Assembly (NCBI RefSeq): GCF_002797555.1 | Contig: NZ_PGFA01000004.1 | Location: 1-64,000, forward strand | DNA length: 64,000 nucleotides | Direction: 5' to 3' | From: Hymenobacter chitinivorans DSM 11115 | GTDB lineage: Bacteria > Bacteroidota > Bacteroidia > Cytophagales > Hymenobacteraceae | In this document: in pieces, positions 18,001 to 25,560 of the stretch | How the letters are laid out: each line of letters opens with the position of its first letter | Numbering within the stretch: the stretch's first letter is position 1 | The notes under the pieces: generated by a model | What the model was told of the DNA's origin: nothing | The model's input: only the letters and a program-made list of their open reading frames with translations | The model's database searches: none | Program-made: the position numbers and the translations under genes

Positions 18001-18425
18001 ATTTAGCTAAACTCGCAGCTCAACAGCAAATGCTCCGCGAAGCCCTCAAAGAACTCGATAAGCTCCAGCAAGGCAGCAAGGAAGGCAAAGGCCAGAACGG
18101 CATGGGTGGCACCGGCGACCTGAAGAAATTAATGGAACAAACCGAAACCGACCTCGTAAACAAGCGGCTAACGGAGCAAACCATTTTGCGTCAGCGCCAA
18201 ATCATGACCCGCTTGCTGGAAGTCGAGAAATCGGCCCGGGAGCGGGACCAGGACGACAAGCGTGAAGCGCAGACCGCTCAGAACCGTCCGCCGGTGTTTC
18301 CGCCCGCTTTTGAGAAATATAAGCAGCAGAAAAATCGGCAAACGGAGCTCTTGCGGACCGTTCCACCGGCCCTCACGCCGTACTATCAGCGGGAGGTGAG
18401 TGAATATTTTCAGAAAATGAAATAG
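15036..18425 (+). CDS. DUF4175 protein: membrane-anchored, very Gln/Lys-rich coiled coil
   Basis: A long protein (1129 residues from the GTG at 15036) of the DUF4175 family, which is widespread in Bacteroidota but of unknown function. It has two transmembrane helices near 28-75, a third near 163-182, then a beta-rich extracytoplasmic part to ~500. The remainder (~500-1120) is a coiled coil extremely rich in Gln, Lys, Glu and Asp (for example QQLADMKKMFEELTQKQDQ). The GTG has GGAGAAAG 7 bp upstream. The longer frame from 14868 starts inside repeat element A and adds a non-conserved segment. It heads a run of genes with the ATPase and ybeY. Confidence 0.85.
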   Translation: MPVTTTNAPALEQVLAQLDAFKRKFYLNLLVRGALVAGGLLLTLFLVFNTLEYFLYLPTWVRGGLLFGFLALTVYAFVHWIWQPLAALTNLRRLLSDEQAAQRVGELFPQVQDKLLNALQLQGQARENELIAASLEQRAGQLTGLEFSQGINIKAQTRPLWKYVAIPAGIMLLLLLVYPALFVQGTERIFHYNRAYSPPAPFRFIVENKDLKAFKGENYALAVTVEGEALPNEISIVYGGRERRLSKQSGNKYTYEFKQLQRDVEFQLSAAGFTSDDYDLLVRERPNLRDFAVHVTYPTYIGKPAETIRNTGNLTVPEGSTVRWEFATAATDELQLLFTNPQETVTATESGEGFETSRRILRSQEYAVRLRNAASLNRDPIQYQITAIPDLVPEITVESFADTTSLRYLALGGSVRDDYGLSRLQLHYRVTSKARPNGEYKARALALQSGPSQSYAYQWDLAPLNLKPGDRVEYFLQVWDNDGVHGPKAARTRAAEFKLPSTKELREQMNAQSQSVQNQLSQAAEKSKKLEREMAKTEDKLKTKRNLNFQDKKQLQDMLEQKQQMDQQLADMKKMFEELTQKQDQLDPKSEELREKAEELKKLMDSLLDPETKKLYDQLKKLLEEQKTPDAQLQKMLQQLENKENTLQKELERALEMFKQLQFEQKMEQATEKLEQLAQEQEKLAEQTEKNDKDNQQKGDSKQDQQQKQEQLKQEQAEKQQEFQDVKKELDELKKMDEQLDNQNGADDMKQDQQDVDQQQQDSQEQLSKNQNKKASQSQKQAAQKMQQMAQKMKQQQEQDEDEQQQQNIDDLRDILDNLITLSFDQENLMKQFRSVDQTDPRFVQLGQNQRKLKDDAAIIQDSLYALAKKVFQIKSFVTREVGEMNGQMDESLNQIRQRNVGRATSSQQLAMTSMNNLALMLNDALQQMQQEQREGQQSQQSGGKPGGKKKKKGGSPGEGQLGKMQQQLNQQIQQLQQSGKTGRALSEDLAKLAAQQQMLREALKELDKLQQGSKEGKGQNGMGGTGDLKKLMEQTETDLVNKRLTEQTILRQRQIMTRLLEVEKSARERDQDDKREAQTAQNRPPVFPPAFEKYKQQKNRQTELLRTVPPALTPYYQREVSEYFQKMK

Positions 18426-18466
18426 TGTTCCGCTAATTTTACCGCCCCGCTCCCTTTTACATACCT

Positions 18467-18925
18467 ATGAAACAGGTTAAAATTCAGATTCCTTCGCTCG
18501 TCGAAAATATCCGCGTCGTAGAAAGCTTTATCGACAACTCAAAGGATACGTTTCACATCGAGGACGATATCTATGGCAATATCATGGTCGCCGTCACGGA
18601 GGCCGTGAACAACGCCATTCGTCACGGCAACAAGTTCGATAAGGACCGCAACGTGTACCTGTCGCTCTACGTCGATAAGGACCGCGTGAAGTTTGAGGTG
18701 GAAGACGAAGGTGAAGGCTTCGACTACACCGACCTGCTGGACCCCACCGCGCCCGAAAACCTGGAAAACCCCGGGGGCCGCGGCATCTTCCTCATTCGCC
18801 ACCTGGCCGATGAGGTTGAGTTCACCAAGGACGGCCGCAACGTGCAGCTGACCTTTATGCTCACGCCGGCCGAAACCGACGAATCCTCCGCCACCGACAC
18901 CGTTTCCAGCGAAAACGCGGCATGA
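18467..18925 (+). CDS. RsbW-like ATP-binding regulator (HATPase_c)
   Basis: A 152-residue single-domain GHKL ATPase like anti-sigma factors of the RsbW/SpoIIAB type. The N-box is TEAVNNAIRHGNK (~47-59), the G1 box is EDEGEGFDY (~80-88) and the G2 box is GGRGIFLIRHLADEV (~103-117). No sensor or partner domain is attached. It may act as a Ser/Thr kinase of an antagonist protein, but none lies nearby. Its stop overlaps the ybeY start by four bases (ATGA), so translation is probably coupled. A gene in this position before ybeY is common in Bacteroidota. Confidence 0.85.
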   Translation: MKQVKIQIPSLVENIRVVESFIDNSKDTFHIEDDIYGNIMVAVTEAVNNAIRHGNKFDKDRNVYLSLYVDKDRVKFEVEDEGEGFDYTDLLDPTAPENLENPGGRGIFLIRHLADEVEFTKDGRNVQLTFMLTPAETDESSATDTVSSENAA

Positions 18926-19413
18926 ACCAACACCCTCCCGGAACGGAAAATGAAATGAATGCGGGCCTGCCCGAGGAGTCGCACGAGTCACACGGCATCG
19001 AGTTCCTGGTCGAGGACGTCGACTTTGAGCTCTCCGAAGCCGAGGCCCTGACTTCCTGGATTGAGAAAATTGCCCAGGTGCACGAACACAAAATCGTGCA
19101 GCTGACCTATATTTTCTGTTCCGACGAGTATCTGCACCGCGTCAACGTCGAGTACCTCGACCACGACACCTACACCGACGTCATCACCTTCGATAACGCC
19201 GACGATGCCGATATCATCGAGGGTGACATTTTCATCAGCGTCGACCGGGTGCGGGAAAATGCCCAACAGCTGGGCGTCAGCTTCCACGACGAGCTGCACC
19301 GCGTGATGATTCACGGCGTGCTCCACCTGCTGGGCTACGCCGACAAGGATTTGCTGAGCCAGACGGCCATGCGCAAGAAAGAAGACTACTGCCTTTCGCT
19401 GCGGCCTTTTTAA
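18922..19413 (+). CDS. ybeY: YbeY endoribonuclease (16S rRNA maturation)
   Basis: A 163-residue metal-dependent endoribonuclease needed for 16S rRNA 3'-end maturation and ribosome quality control. The metal motif is HGVLHLLGYAD at ~131-141. The first two His are present, and the third position, His in E. coli, is Asp. As I recall, most Bacteroidota have this Asp, so it is probably not an inactivating change. Earlier family features are TDVITFDN and EGDIFISVDRVRENAQQLGV. The first ~25 residues are an acidic extension. It overlaps the upstream ATPase gene by 4 bp, and a terminator follows at 19441. Confidence 0.92.
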   Translation: MNQHPPGTENEMNAGLPEESHESHGIEFLVEDVDFELSEAEALTSWIEKIAQVHEHKIVQLTYIFCSDEYLHRVNVEYLDHDTYTDVITFDNADDADIIEGDIFISVDRVRENAQQLGVSFHDELHRVMIHGVLHLLGYADKDLLSQTAMRKKEDYCLSLRPF

Positions 19414-19440
19414 AGCTCTGGCTTCCCGCTATTTTAGTCA

Positions 19441-19470
19441 AAATGCCCGCCCTGCTGCGGGCATTTTTGT
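19441..19470 (+). terminator. Rho-independent terminator after ybeY
   Basis: AAATGCCCGC, short loop, GCGGGCATTTTT. A 9-10 bp GC stem with a T-run 28 bp after the ybeY stop. Confidence 0.88.
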
Positions 19471-19525
19471 TTATTGCCAGTACTAGAAGCCCGTCATTGC
19501 AGGCCATTATTCTCATCTTTACCTT

Positions 19526-20248
19526 ATGTCTGCTTCCTCCTCCCACCACCTGATTATTCCCGGCGAGGCGCTGGACTTTTACCTGAGCCAGGGATATTAC
19601 CGGATGCACCAGGACCTGTTTACCTGCCGCTTTCTGCCCATTGAGGGCGGCTTTTACACGGTACACTGGCTACGAATTGTGCTGGGCGAGGTGCAGTATG
19701 GTCCTGAGCAGCGCCGGCTGTTGCGGCTCAACGAGCGGTTTTCGGTAACGCTGCGCCGCTTTCAGCTGACCGATGAGCTGGAGAACTTATACGCCGCCTA
19801 CCGGGCCTCGATAAACTTTGACGCCCCGCCCACGGTGGAGTCGTTTCTGCTGGCTGGGGCCAGCCACAACGTGTTTTCGACCGGCGTGGTAGAAGTGCGC
19901 GACGGAGCCCGGCTCATTGCCGCTGGCATCTTCGACAGCGGGGCCCGCAGCCTGGCCGGCATCATGAACTTCTACCACCCCGACTACCGCAAGCACAGCC
20001 TGGGCAAATACCTGATGCTGCTCAAAATCGAGCACGCCCAGCGTCAGCAGCACCGCTACTATTACCCCGGCTACCTGGCCCACGACTACCCCAAATTCAA
20101 CTACAAGCTTTTCCCCTGTCCGGCGGCCACCGAAGTCTTCGACGCCTGCCACCACTACTGGGAGCCTTTTTCCTGGGAAACCGTAGCCCGCCAATCCGCT
20201 GAGCTGCTGGCCGATTGGCAGGACGACGACCTGGCCGACCTCGGTTAG
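19526..20248 (+). CDS. Arginyl/leucyl-tRNA-protein transferase-like (Ate/Bpt superfamily, GNAT fold)
   Basis: 240 residues resembling the C-terminal part of arginine-tRNA-protein transferases. Relevant segments are LNFYHPDY-like MNFYHPDYRKHSLGKYLMLLKIEHAQ and YYYPGYLAHDYPKFNYK, matching the Ate C-terminal YYLGYYI...MNYK-type block. Proteins of this group add amino acids to N-terminal residues for degradation, but many bacterial members are just GNAT-like. The N-terminal Cys-rich block of true Ate is not seen, so the activity is doubtful. Confidence 0.6.
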   Translation: MSASSSHHLIIPGEALDFYLSQGYYRMHQDLFTCRFLPIEGGFYTVHWLRIVLGEVQYGPEQRRLLRLNERFSVTLRRFQLTDELENLYAAYRASINFDAPPTVESFLLAGASHNVFSTGVVEVRDGARLIAAGIFDSGARSLAGIMNFYHPDYRKHSLGKYLMLLKIEHAQRQQHRYYYPGYLAHDYPKFNYKLFPCPAATEVFDACHHYWEPFSWETVARQSAELLADWQDDDLADLG

Positions 20249-20523
20249 AGCGGCGGAAGCAGGCCGCGCGAAAAAGCCGTTGAATCCGTATCTTTGCGCA
20301 CGTTTTGAGCGTGTTGCCCCTGGTTTCCCGCAGTTGATGACCTGAAAAAAGCCCCGGCCCCGCCGCGGGTGCTTGCGGGGTCGAGGAGCGCGAACTTCCC
20401 CCGAGTGGTTACTGTTTGCCTCCAACGGCCCGCGCAACAGGTCCAGGACCCAAGCCATCAGGCGGGGTCCCGAGTCGTCTGCCAGCCGCGTCATCCGTCG
20501 AATCCGTCTAAAATCCGCGGTCC
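20249..20523 (+). other. mnmG upstream region with promoter and strong hairpin
   Basis: TATCTTTG at 20289-20296 matches the Bacteroidota -7 element, so transcription may start near 20303 and leave a leader of ~220 nt. In it CGGCCCCGC and GCGGGGTCG near 20357-20386 can form a 9-bp stem (one G-U) with an 11-nt loop. No small ORF is convincing. The leader may be structured or may hold a small RNA such as 6S, but I cannot match it to a family. No clear -33 TTG is present. Confidence 0.4.
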
Positions 20524-22392
20524 ATGTTTCAGCAAGAAGAGTACGATGTTATTGTAGTAGGGGCCGGCCACGCTGGTTGTGAAGCAGCGGCTGCCGCGGC
20601 CAACCTGGGCTCTAAAGTCCTACTGGTCACGATGAACATGAACACCATTGCCCAGATGTCGTGCAATCCGGCCATGGGCGGGGTGGCCAAGGGCCAGATC
20701 GTGCGCGAAGTAGACGCGCTGGGCGGGCAGTCGGGCATTATCACCGACAAAACCATGATTCAGTTCCGGATGCTGAACCGCTCCAAAGGCCCCGCCATGT
20801 GGAGCCCCCGAGCGCAGAGTGACCGAATGCGCTTTGCCGAGGAGTGGCGCAACACGCTGGAGCAAACCCCGAACGTGGACTTCTGGCAGGAATCGGTGAC
20901 GGGTATCGTGGTGGAAAACGACACGGTGGTGGGCGTCAAAACCCAGCTCGGCATCGAGTTCCGGGGCAAGTCGGTGGTACTCACCAACGGCACTTTCCTG
21001 AACGGCCTGATTCATATCGGCGAGAAAAACTTCGGCGGGGGTCGCGCCGCCGAAAAGAAAAGCACCGGCATCACTGAGCAGCTCCAGGAGCTGGGCTTCG
21101 AGACGGGCCGCATGAAAACCGGCACCCCGCCCCGGGTGGACGGCCGCAGCCTGGACTATTCCAAAATGGAAGAGCAGGCCGGCGACGAGGTGCCCAGCAA
21201 ATTCAGCTACCTCGACACACCCGCCCTGGTCAAGCAGCGCCCCTGCTATATCACCTACACCAACCAGGAGGTGCACGACATCCTGCGCGAGGGGTTCGAG
21301 AAGTCGCCGATGTTCCAAGGCCGCATCAAGGGCCTGGGGCCGCGCTACTGCCCGAGCGTGGAGGATAAAATCAACCGCTTCGCCGACAAGGACCGTCACC
21401 AGATTTTTGTGGAGCCCGAGGGCAGTAGCACCGTCGAAATGTACATCAACGGCTTCAGCTCCTCGCTGCCCGAAGACGTGCAGTACCGCGCCCTGCGCAA
21501 GATTGCGGGCTTCGAGAATGCTAAAATGTTCCGGCCCGGCTACGCCATTGAGTACGACTTTTTCCCGCCGACCCAGCTCAACCTGACCCTGGAAACCAAG
21601 CGGATCAAAAACCTCTACTTCGCCGGCCAGATCAACGGCACGACGGGCTACGAGGAAGCCGCCTGCCAGGGTCTGATGGCCGGTATCAACGCCCACAACC
21701 GCGTGCACGGCCAGGAACCCTTTATCCTGAAACGGAGCGAGGCCTACATCGGCGTGCTCATTGATGACCTCGTCAACAAAGGCACCGACGAGCCTTACCG
21801 CATGTTTACGAGCCGGGCCGAGTACCGCATTCTGCTGCGCCAGGACAACGCCGACCTGCGCCTGACGCCACTGGGCCACGCCCTGGGTTTGGCCTCCGAC
21901 GAGCGGATGGAGCGGGTGCAGCGCAAGCAGCAGGAAACGGCCGAAGCGGTGAAGCTGCTGAAGAACTTTGCCATCGAGCCGGCCGAAATCAACGGCTTGC
22001 TGGAGGAGCTGGGCTCGGCCACGCTGCACGAGCGGACCCGGGCCGTGAACCTGCTGCGCCGCCCCAACCTGGAGCTCGAGCACCTGACCCGCACCTTGCC
22101 GGCCCTGACGCTGGCCCTGGGCCAGTACCAGCCCGACAGCCTGGAGCAGGCCATTATTGCCATCAAGTACGAGTCCTACATTGAGAAGGAAAACCAGCAG
22201 GCCGCCCGGGTAGCCGAGCTGGAAAACTTCGTCATTCAAGGCCGCCTCGACTACCAGCAAATGCCGGCCCTCTCGCACGAGGCCCGGGAAAAGCTCCTCA
22301 AGGTGCAGCCCGAAACCCTGGGCCAGGCCGCCCGCATCAGCGGCGTGTCGCCGGCCGACGTTTCGGTGCTGATGGTGTACCTTGGCCGATAA
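20524..22392 (+). CDS. mnmG: tRNA uridine-5-carboxymethylaminomethyl modification enzyme MnmG
   Basis: A 622-residue FAD enzyme that, with MnmE, installs the cmnm5 group on wobble uridine-34 of several tRNAs. The dinucleotide-binding site is VVGAGHAGCEAA (~11-22). Family signatures are NPAMGGVAKGQIVREVDALGG, GGGRAAEKKSTGITEQL, RMKTGTPPRVD and YFAGQINGTTGYEEAACQG (~362). The C-terminal helical domain that binds tRNA and MnmE is complete. mnmG (gidA) is classically close to oriC, which fits the origin 3 kb further on. MnmE is not in the window. Confidence 0.97.
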   Translation: MFQQEEYDVIVVGAGHAGCEAAAAAANLGSKVLLVTMNMNTIAQMSCNPAMGGVAKGQIVREVDALGGQSGIITDKTMIQFRMLNRSKGPAMWSPRAQSDRMRFAEEWRNTLEQTPNVDFWQESVTGIVVENDTVVGVKTQLGIEFRGKSVVLTNGTFLNGLIHIGEKNFGGGRAAEKKSTGITEQLQELGFETGRMKTGTPPRVDGRSLDYSKMEEQAGDEVPSKFSYLDTPALVKQRPCYITYTNQEVHDILREGFEKSPMFQGRIKGLGPRYCPSVEDKINRFADKDRHQIFVEPEGSSTVEMYINGFSSSLPEDVQYRALRKIAGFENAKMFRPGYAIEYDFFPPTQLNLTLETKRIKNLYFAGQINGTTGYEEAACQGLMAGINAHNRVHGQEPFILKRSEAYIGVLIDDLVNKGTDEPYRMFTSRAEYRILLRQDNADLRLTPLGHALGLASDERMERVQRKQQETAEAVKLLKNFAIEPAEINGLLEELGSATLHERTRAVNLLRRPNLELEHLTRTLPALTLALGQYQPDSLEQAIIAIKYESYIEKENQQAARVAELENFVIQGRLDYQQMPALSHEAREKLLKVQPETLGQAARISGVSPADVSVLMVYLGR

Positions 22393-22400
22393 TTCAGCAG

Positions 22401-22499
22401 TGTTGAATCTTAAAAGTTGAATGTTGAATGGCTGGTTACACTGTAGCCACGCCGTTTGGCACTCAGCATTTAACATTCAACATTCAGCATTCAACATTC
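22401..22499. repeat. Inverted pair of heptanucleotide arrays (GTTGAAT / ATTCAAC)
   Basis: The left array reads GTTGAAT, CTTAAAA, GTTGAAT, GTTGAAT from 22402 to 22429. The right array reads ATTTAAC, ATTCAAC, ATTCAGC, ATTCAAC from 22468 to 22495. The second word is the complement of the first, so the arrays face each other around ~38 bp. The spacing of 7 bp is constant in each arm. It lies between the mnmG stop and the methyltransferase start. Confidence 0.85.
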
Positions 22500-22508
22500 C
22501 CTCAAAGC

Positions 22509-23402
22509 GTGTCGTACGAACGTCTGGAAAATTGCCCGGTTTGTGGCAAAAGCGAGTTTCGCAACAAGCTGGTAGTAGAAGATAAGTCGGTGAGCAAGGA
22601 AAGCTTTGCCATCGTGCAGTGCCAGAACTGCACCTTTCAGTTTACCAACCCGCGGCCCGGCATCGAGGCCATCGGGCGCTACTACGAGTCCGACGACTAC
22701 GTTTCGCACAACAGCACGGCTACCGGCGTCATCAACCAGGCCTACAAGGTTGCCCGCTTTTTCACGATGCGCCGCAAGGTGGCGTTGGTCAATAAGCTGG
22801 CCCCGCGCAAAGGCAAGCTGCTGGATTACGGTTGCGGCACGGGCCACTTCCTGGCCGCGGCCCGCTCCGGCGGCTGGCAGGTGGCCGGCGTAGAGCCCAA
22901 CGCCCGCGCCCAGCAGGAAGCCTCCGAGCGGGTGGGCCAGCCCATCGGCAACGAAAACCTGGTTTCGTTTGAGTCAGCCTCCTTTGATGCCATTACCCTG
23001 TGGCACGTGCTGGAGCACGTCCACAACCTGAACGAGACTTTGCAGCAGCTCGTGCGCCTGCTCAAGCCCGACGGGGTGCTCATCATTGCCGTGCCCAACG
23101 TGGACAGCCTCGACGCCCAGCACTACCGCCAGGACTGGGCCGCCTACGACGTGCCCCGCCACCTCTACCATTTCAGCCCCAAAACCATGAAGCTGCTGCT
23201 CAAAAAGCATAAGCTCACGGTGCCCGAAACTCTGCCTATGCCCCTGGATGCTTACTACGTGAGCATGCTCAGCGAGAAGCACCGGGCCGAGCGGGGCGGC
23301 GGGCTGATGAACGTGCTCAAGGCTGGCTACAAATCCAATAAGTACGCCGAAGAACACGAAGGCCTGTATTCAAGCGTTATCTACGTAGCCCACAAACGCT
23401 AA
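22509..23402 (+). CDS. Class I SAM-dependent methyltransferase with N-terminal zinc ribbon
   Basis: 297 residues. The N-terminus has two Cys pairs (CPVCGKSEF near residue 8, CQNCTFQFTNPRP near 38) typical of a zinc ribbon seen in methyltransferases of this type. The SAM-binding loop is LLDYGCGTGHFLAAAR (~103-118) and the acidic-loop/motif IV region is FDAITLWHVLEHVHNL (~160). Such proteins modify small molecules or surface sugars, and the substrate is unknown. I choose the GTG at 22509 because the ATG at 22428 lies inside a repeat array and the intervening residues look repeat-encoded. Confidence 0.85.
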   Translation: MSYERLENCPVCGKSEFRNKLVVEDKSVSKESFAIVQCQNCTFQFTNPRPGIEAIGRYYESDDYVSHNSTATGVINQAYKVARFFTMRRKVALVNKLAPRKGKLLDYGCGTGHFLAAARSGGWQVAGVEPNARAQQEASERVGQPIGNENLVSFESASFDAITLWHVLEHVHNLNETLQQLVRLLKPDGVLIIAVPNVDSLDAQHYRQDWAAYDVPRHLYHFSPKTMKLLLKKHKLTVPETLPMPLDAYYVSMLSEKHRAERGGGLMNVLKAGYKSNKYAEEHEGLYSSVIYVAHKR

Positions 23403-23406
23403 AACT

Positions 23407-23706
23407 ATGCGGGTACGGCGGCTGGTCCTGGTCCTGACGTGGCTCGTGGCCGGCCCCGGGGCCGCAGCTGGCAGGGGAGGGGAGGGGCTAAGCACTTTGC
23501 CGCCAGCTGCTTCCGTGGCGAGACACTTTACGCTCCCCCCGGACACCGCGCGCCGGGCGCTGCGGCCCGATTCGGTGACAACCGCGCCGGTGCTGCTGTT
23601 GCCCGCCGACGATAAGCCCACCCGGAGCGTTAGTCTGCGTATCCTCGGGGCCATTGCTTTCCTTACCGTTACCACCCTTTTGCTGTATAATGTCCGTTCG
23701 CGCTAA
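23407..23706 (+). CDS. Small membrane-anchored protein of unknown function
   Basis: A 99-residue ORF starting 5 bp after the methyltransferase stop. It has an N-terminal hydrophobic signal-like segment (LVLVLTWLVAGPGAAAG) and a C-terminal transmembrane helix (LRILGAIAFLTVTTLLLYNV), with a Pro-rich middle. Its end overlaps the start of the next lipoprotein by 17 bp, which suggests a tight operon. I do not recognise the family. Confidence 0.5.
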   Translation: MRVRRLVLVLTWLVAGPGAAAGRGGEGLSTLPPAASVARHFTLPPDTARRALRPDSVTTAPVLLLPADDKPTRSVSLRILGAIAFLTVTTLLLYNVRSR

Positions 23707-25327
23707 CCTGCTTGTTCTGCTTTCCGCCAGTGCCCTCGTGAGCGGCTGCGCGGCCGTAAGCTCGCCGCAGGGCGGCCCTAAAGACGTGACTCCGCCCAAG
23801 CTCACGGGCTCTTTCCCGGCCAACGGGGCGGTGAACGTGCGGGAGCAAACCGTCCGACTGGAGTTTTCGGAGTCAATTCAGCTCCGCGACCTGTCCAAAA
23901 ACCTGATTGTGGCCCCGGTGCTGCGCGAAGACGATAAGTACAAGGTTAAGGAAGAGCGCAGCGCCATTTCCCTGGTATTCGACCAGCCCCTGCAGGCCAA
24001 TACTACTTACACGTTCAACTTCGGGGCGGCCATTACCGACATCACCGAAAACCTGCCGGCCCAGAACGTGCTGGTCACCTTCAGCACCGGCGCCCGCCTC
24101 GACTCGGGCTCGGTGCGCGGCTCGGTAACCCAGCTGCTGAGCGGGGCCGCCGCGGCCGAAGTACCCGTGATGCTGTATCCCGAAACCGATACGATGACTA
24201 TCCGGCGCGGCAAGCCCTATTATATGGTGCGCACCGACAAAGCCGGCGCGTTTGTGCTGAACAACCTCAAAACCGGTCGCTACCGCGTCTACGCCCTGGC
24301 CGACAAAAACAACTCGGGCCGCTACGACGAAGGGGAGCAGATTGCCTACTTGCCCGAGCCCGTTACGGTGCGCCCCGGCCTCGACTCGCTCCGCTTGGTG
24401 CTGGTGCGCCCCGACGCCCGCCGCCCCATTATTGCCAGCCAGCAGGGCGCGCCCACTCAATTCAAAATCTTCTTCAACGAAGGCCTCACCCAAGCCCGCC
24501 TGCTGCCCCTGGGCACCGCGGCCACGGCTCCCGCCCCGGCCCCGCTGAACGAGGCCCTGTTGCTCGCGGAAAAGGGCCGCAGCGTAACGCTGTTTCGGAC
24601 CGCAGCCCTCACCGAGGGCCGCTACCTGCTGGCCACCGCCGACAGCGTGGGCAACACCGGGCAGGATACCATCAACGTTAAGTTTCCGGGCACCATCACG
24701 GCGGCGGCCCGACGGGCTCCACAGTATGCCGTGGTAGGCGCCCCCCGCGACGTGTACCGGCAGGGTCAGGTTAAGTTTCAGTTTCTGGAGCCCCTGCGCC
24801 CGTTTACGAAGCAGCCCATCGGCATCCTGCTCGAAGACTCCACCACCCGCAGGCCCATCCGGGTACCGCAGGAGGCAACGCTCAGCCCTGACCGGACGCT
24901 GCTGACCGTAAACCTGAACACCAAGGCCAAGAAGAGCATTAGTATCGTCCTGGATTCGACGGCCGTCACCACCATTACCGACCAGCGCCTGGCCCTAAAA
25001 CCGGTGCGTCTGTTGGTTACGGATCAGTCGCCGGTGGGCAGCGTGGCGGGCACCATCCAAACCAAGTACGCGCGGTTTCAACTGCAGCTGCTGGATGGCA
25101 CCAACCAGGTTGCCGCCGTGCTGGATAACCCCAAAAACACTTTCCGCTTCGATAATCTGGCCCCTGGCACCTACCGCCTGCGCGTGCTCATCGACGCCGA
25201 CAACAACGGCACCTGGCGCGGCGGCGACCCGAAGTTCATCGTGCCGGCCGAGCCAGTGTACCTGGCCCCCCAGCCCATTCAGGTGCGGGCCAACTGGGAT
25301 GTGGAAGACCTTAAGCTGGCTTTCTAG
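23690..25327 (+). CDS. Lipoprotein with N-terminal Ig-like domain (SbsA/Big_5 type)
   Basis: A 545-residue lipoprotein with the lipobox LVSGC (Cys20). The start of the mature part reads GGPKDVTPPKLTGSFPANGAVNV, which is the classic opening of the Bacteroidota Ig-like domain called SbsA Ig-like or Big_5. Further domains carry EF-hand-like or carboxypeptidase-regulatory-like segments (ADKNNSGRYDEGEQIAYLPEPV near 200 and DADNNGTWRGGDPKFIVPAEPV near 510). The exact role is unknown, and a surface or periplasmic position is likely. The start at ATG 23690 is chosen from the signal peptide. A terminator follows. Confidence 0.8.
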   Translation: MSVRANLLVLLSASALVSGCAAVSSPQGGPKDVTPPKLTGSFPANGAVNVREQTVRLEFSESIQLRDLSKNLIVAPVLREDDKYKVKEERSAISLVFDQPLQANTTYTFNFGAAITDITENLPAQNVLVTFSTGARLDSGSVRGSVTQLLSGAAAAEVPVMLYPETDTMTIRRGKPYYMVRTDKAGAFVLNNLKTGRYRVYALADKNNSGRYDEGEQIAYLPEPVTVRPGLDSLRLVLVRPDARRPIIASQQGAPTQFKIFFNEGLTQARLLPLGTAATAPAPAPLNEALLLAEKGRSVTLFRTAALTEGRYLLATADSVGNTGQDTINVKFPGTITAAARRAPQYAVVGAPRDVYRQGQVKFQFLEPLRPFTKQPIGILLEDSTTRRPIRVPQEATLSPDRTLLTVNLNTKAKKSISIVLDSTAVTTITDQRLALKPVRLLVTDQSPVGSVAGTIQTKYARFQLQLLDGTNQVAAVLDNPKNTFRFDNLAPGTYRLRVLIDADNNGTWRGGDPKFIVPAEPVYLAPQPIQVRANWDVEDLKLAF

Positions 25328-25355
25328 GTCCCCACCCGTTTCCTTACTTACCCCG

Positions 25356-25389
25356 AGCCCCGGACGCTGCTGCCTCCGGGGCTTTTTCG
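25356..25389 (+). terminator. Rho-independent terminator before oriC
   Basis: AGCCCCGG (25356-25363) pairs with CCGGGGCT (25376-25383), followed by TTTTTCG. It lies 28 bp after the lipoprotein stop and would keep transcription out of the origin region. Confidence 0.85.
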
Positions 25390-25560
25390 TGCCGGCCCGC
25401 CTACCAGTCACAAGGTTTAGCCAAGCCAGGCAGGAGGGAAGCCGGTCCGACTTTCCTCGTTTCCTTGGTTGCGGCGGGCTGGTGTGGCCGGCCGGGGCCA
25501 GCGGGCCGGCAGCTAGGGTATTTTCCTATATAGCGCCGGCCTAAAACCAGCCATTTTGAG

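Noticed and set aside
20300..20520. SRP RNA, 6S RNA or RNase P RNA before mnmG
   Set aside because: I looked for the SRP GGAAGGAAGCAGCC-type loop, RNase P GAGGAAAGTCC and a 6S central bubble and found none convincingly. Only a structured leader is claimed.
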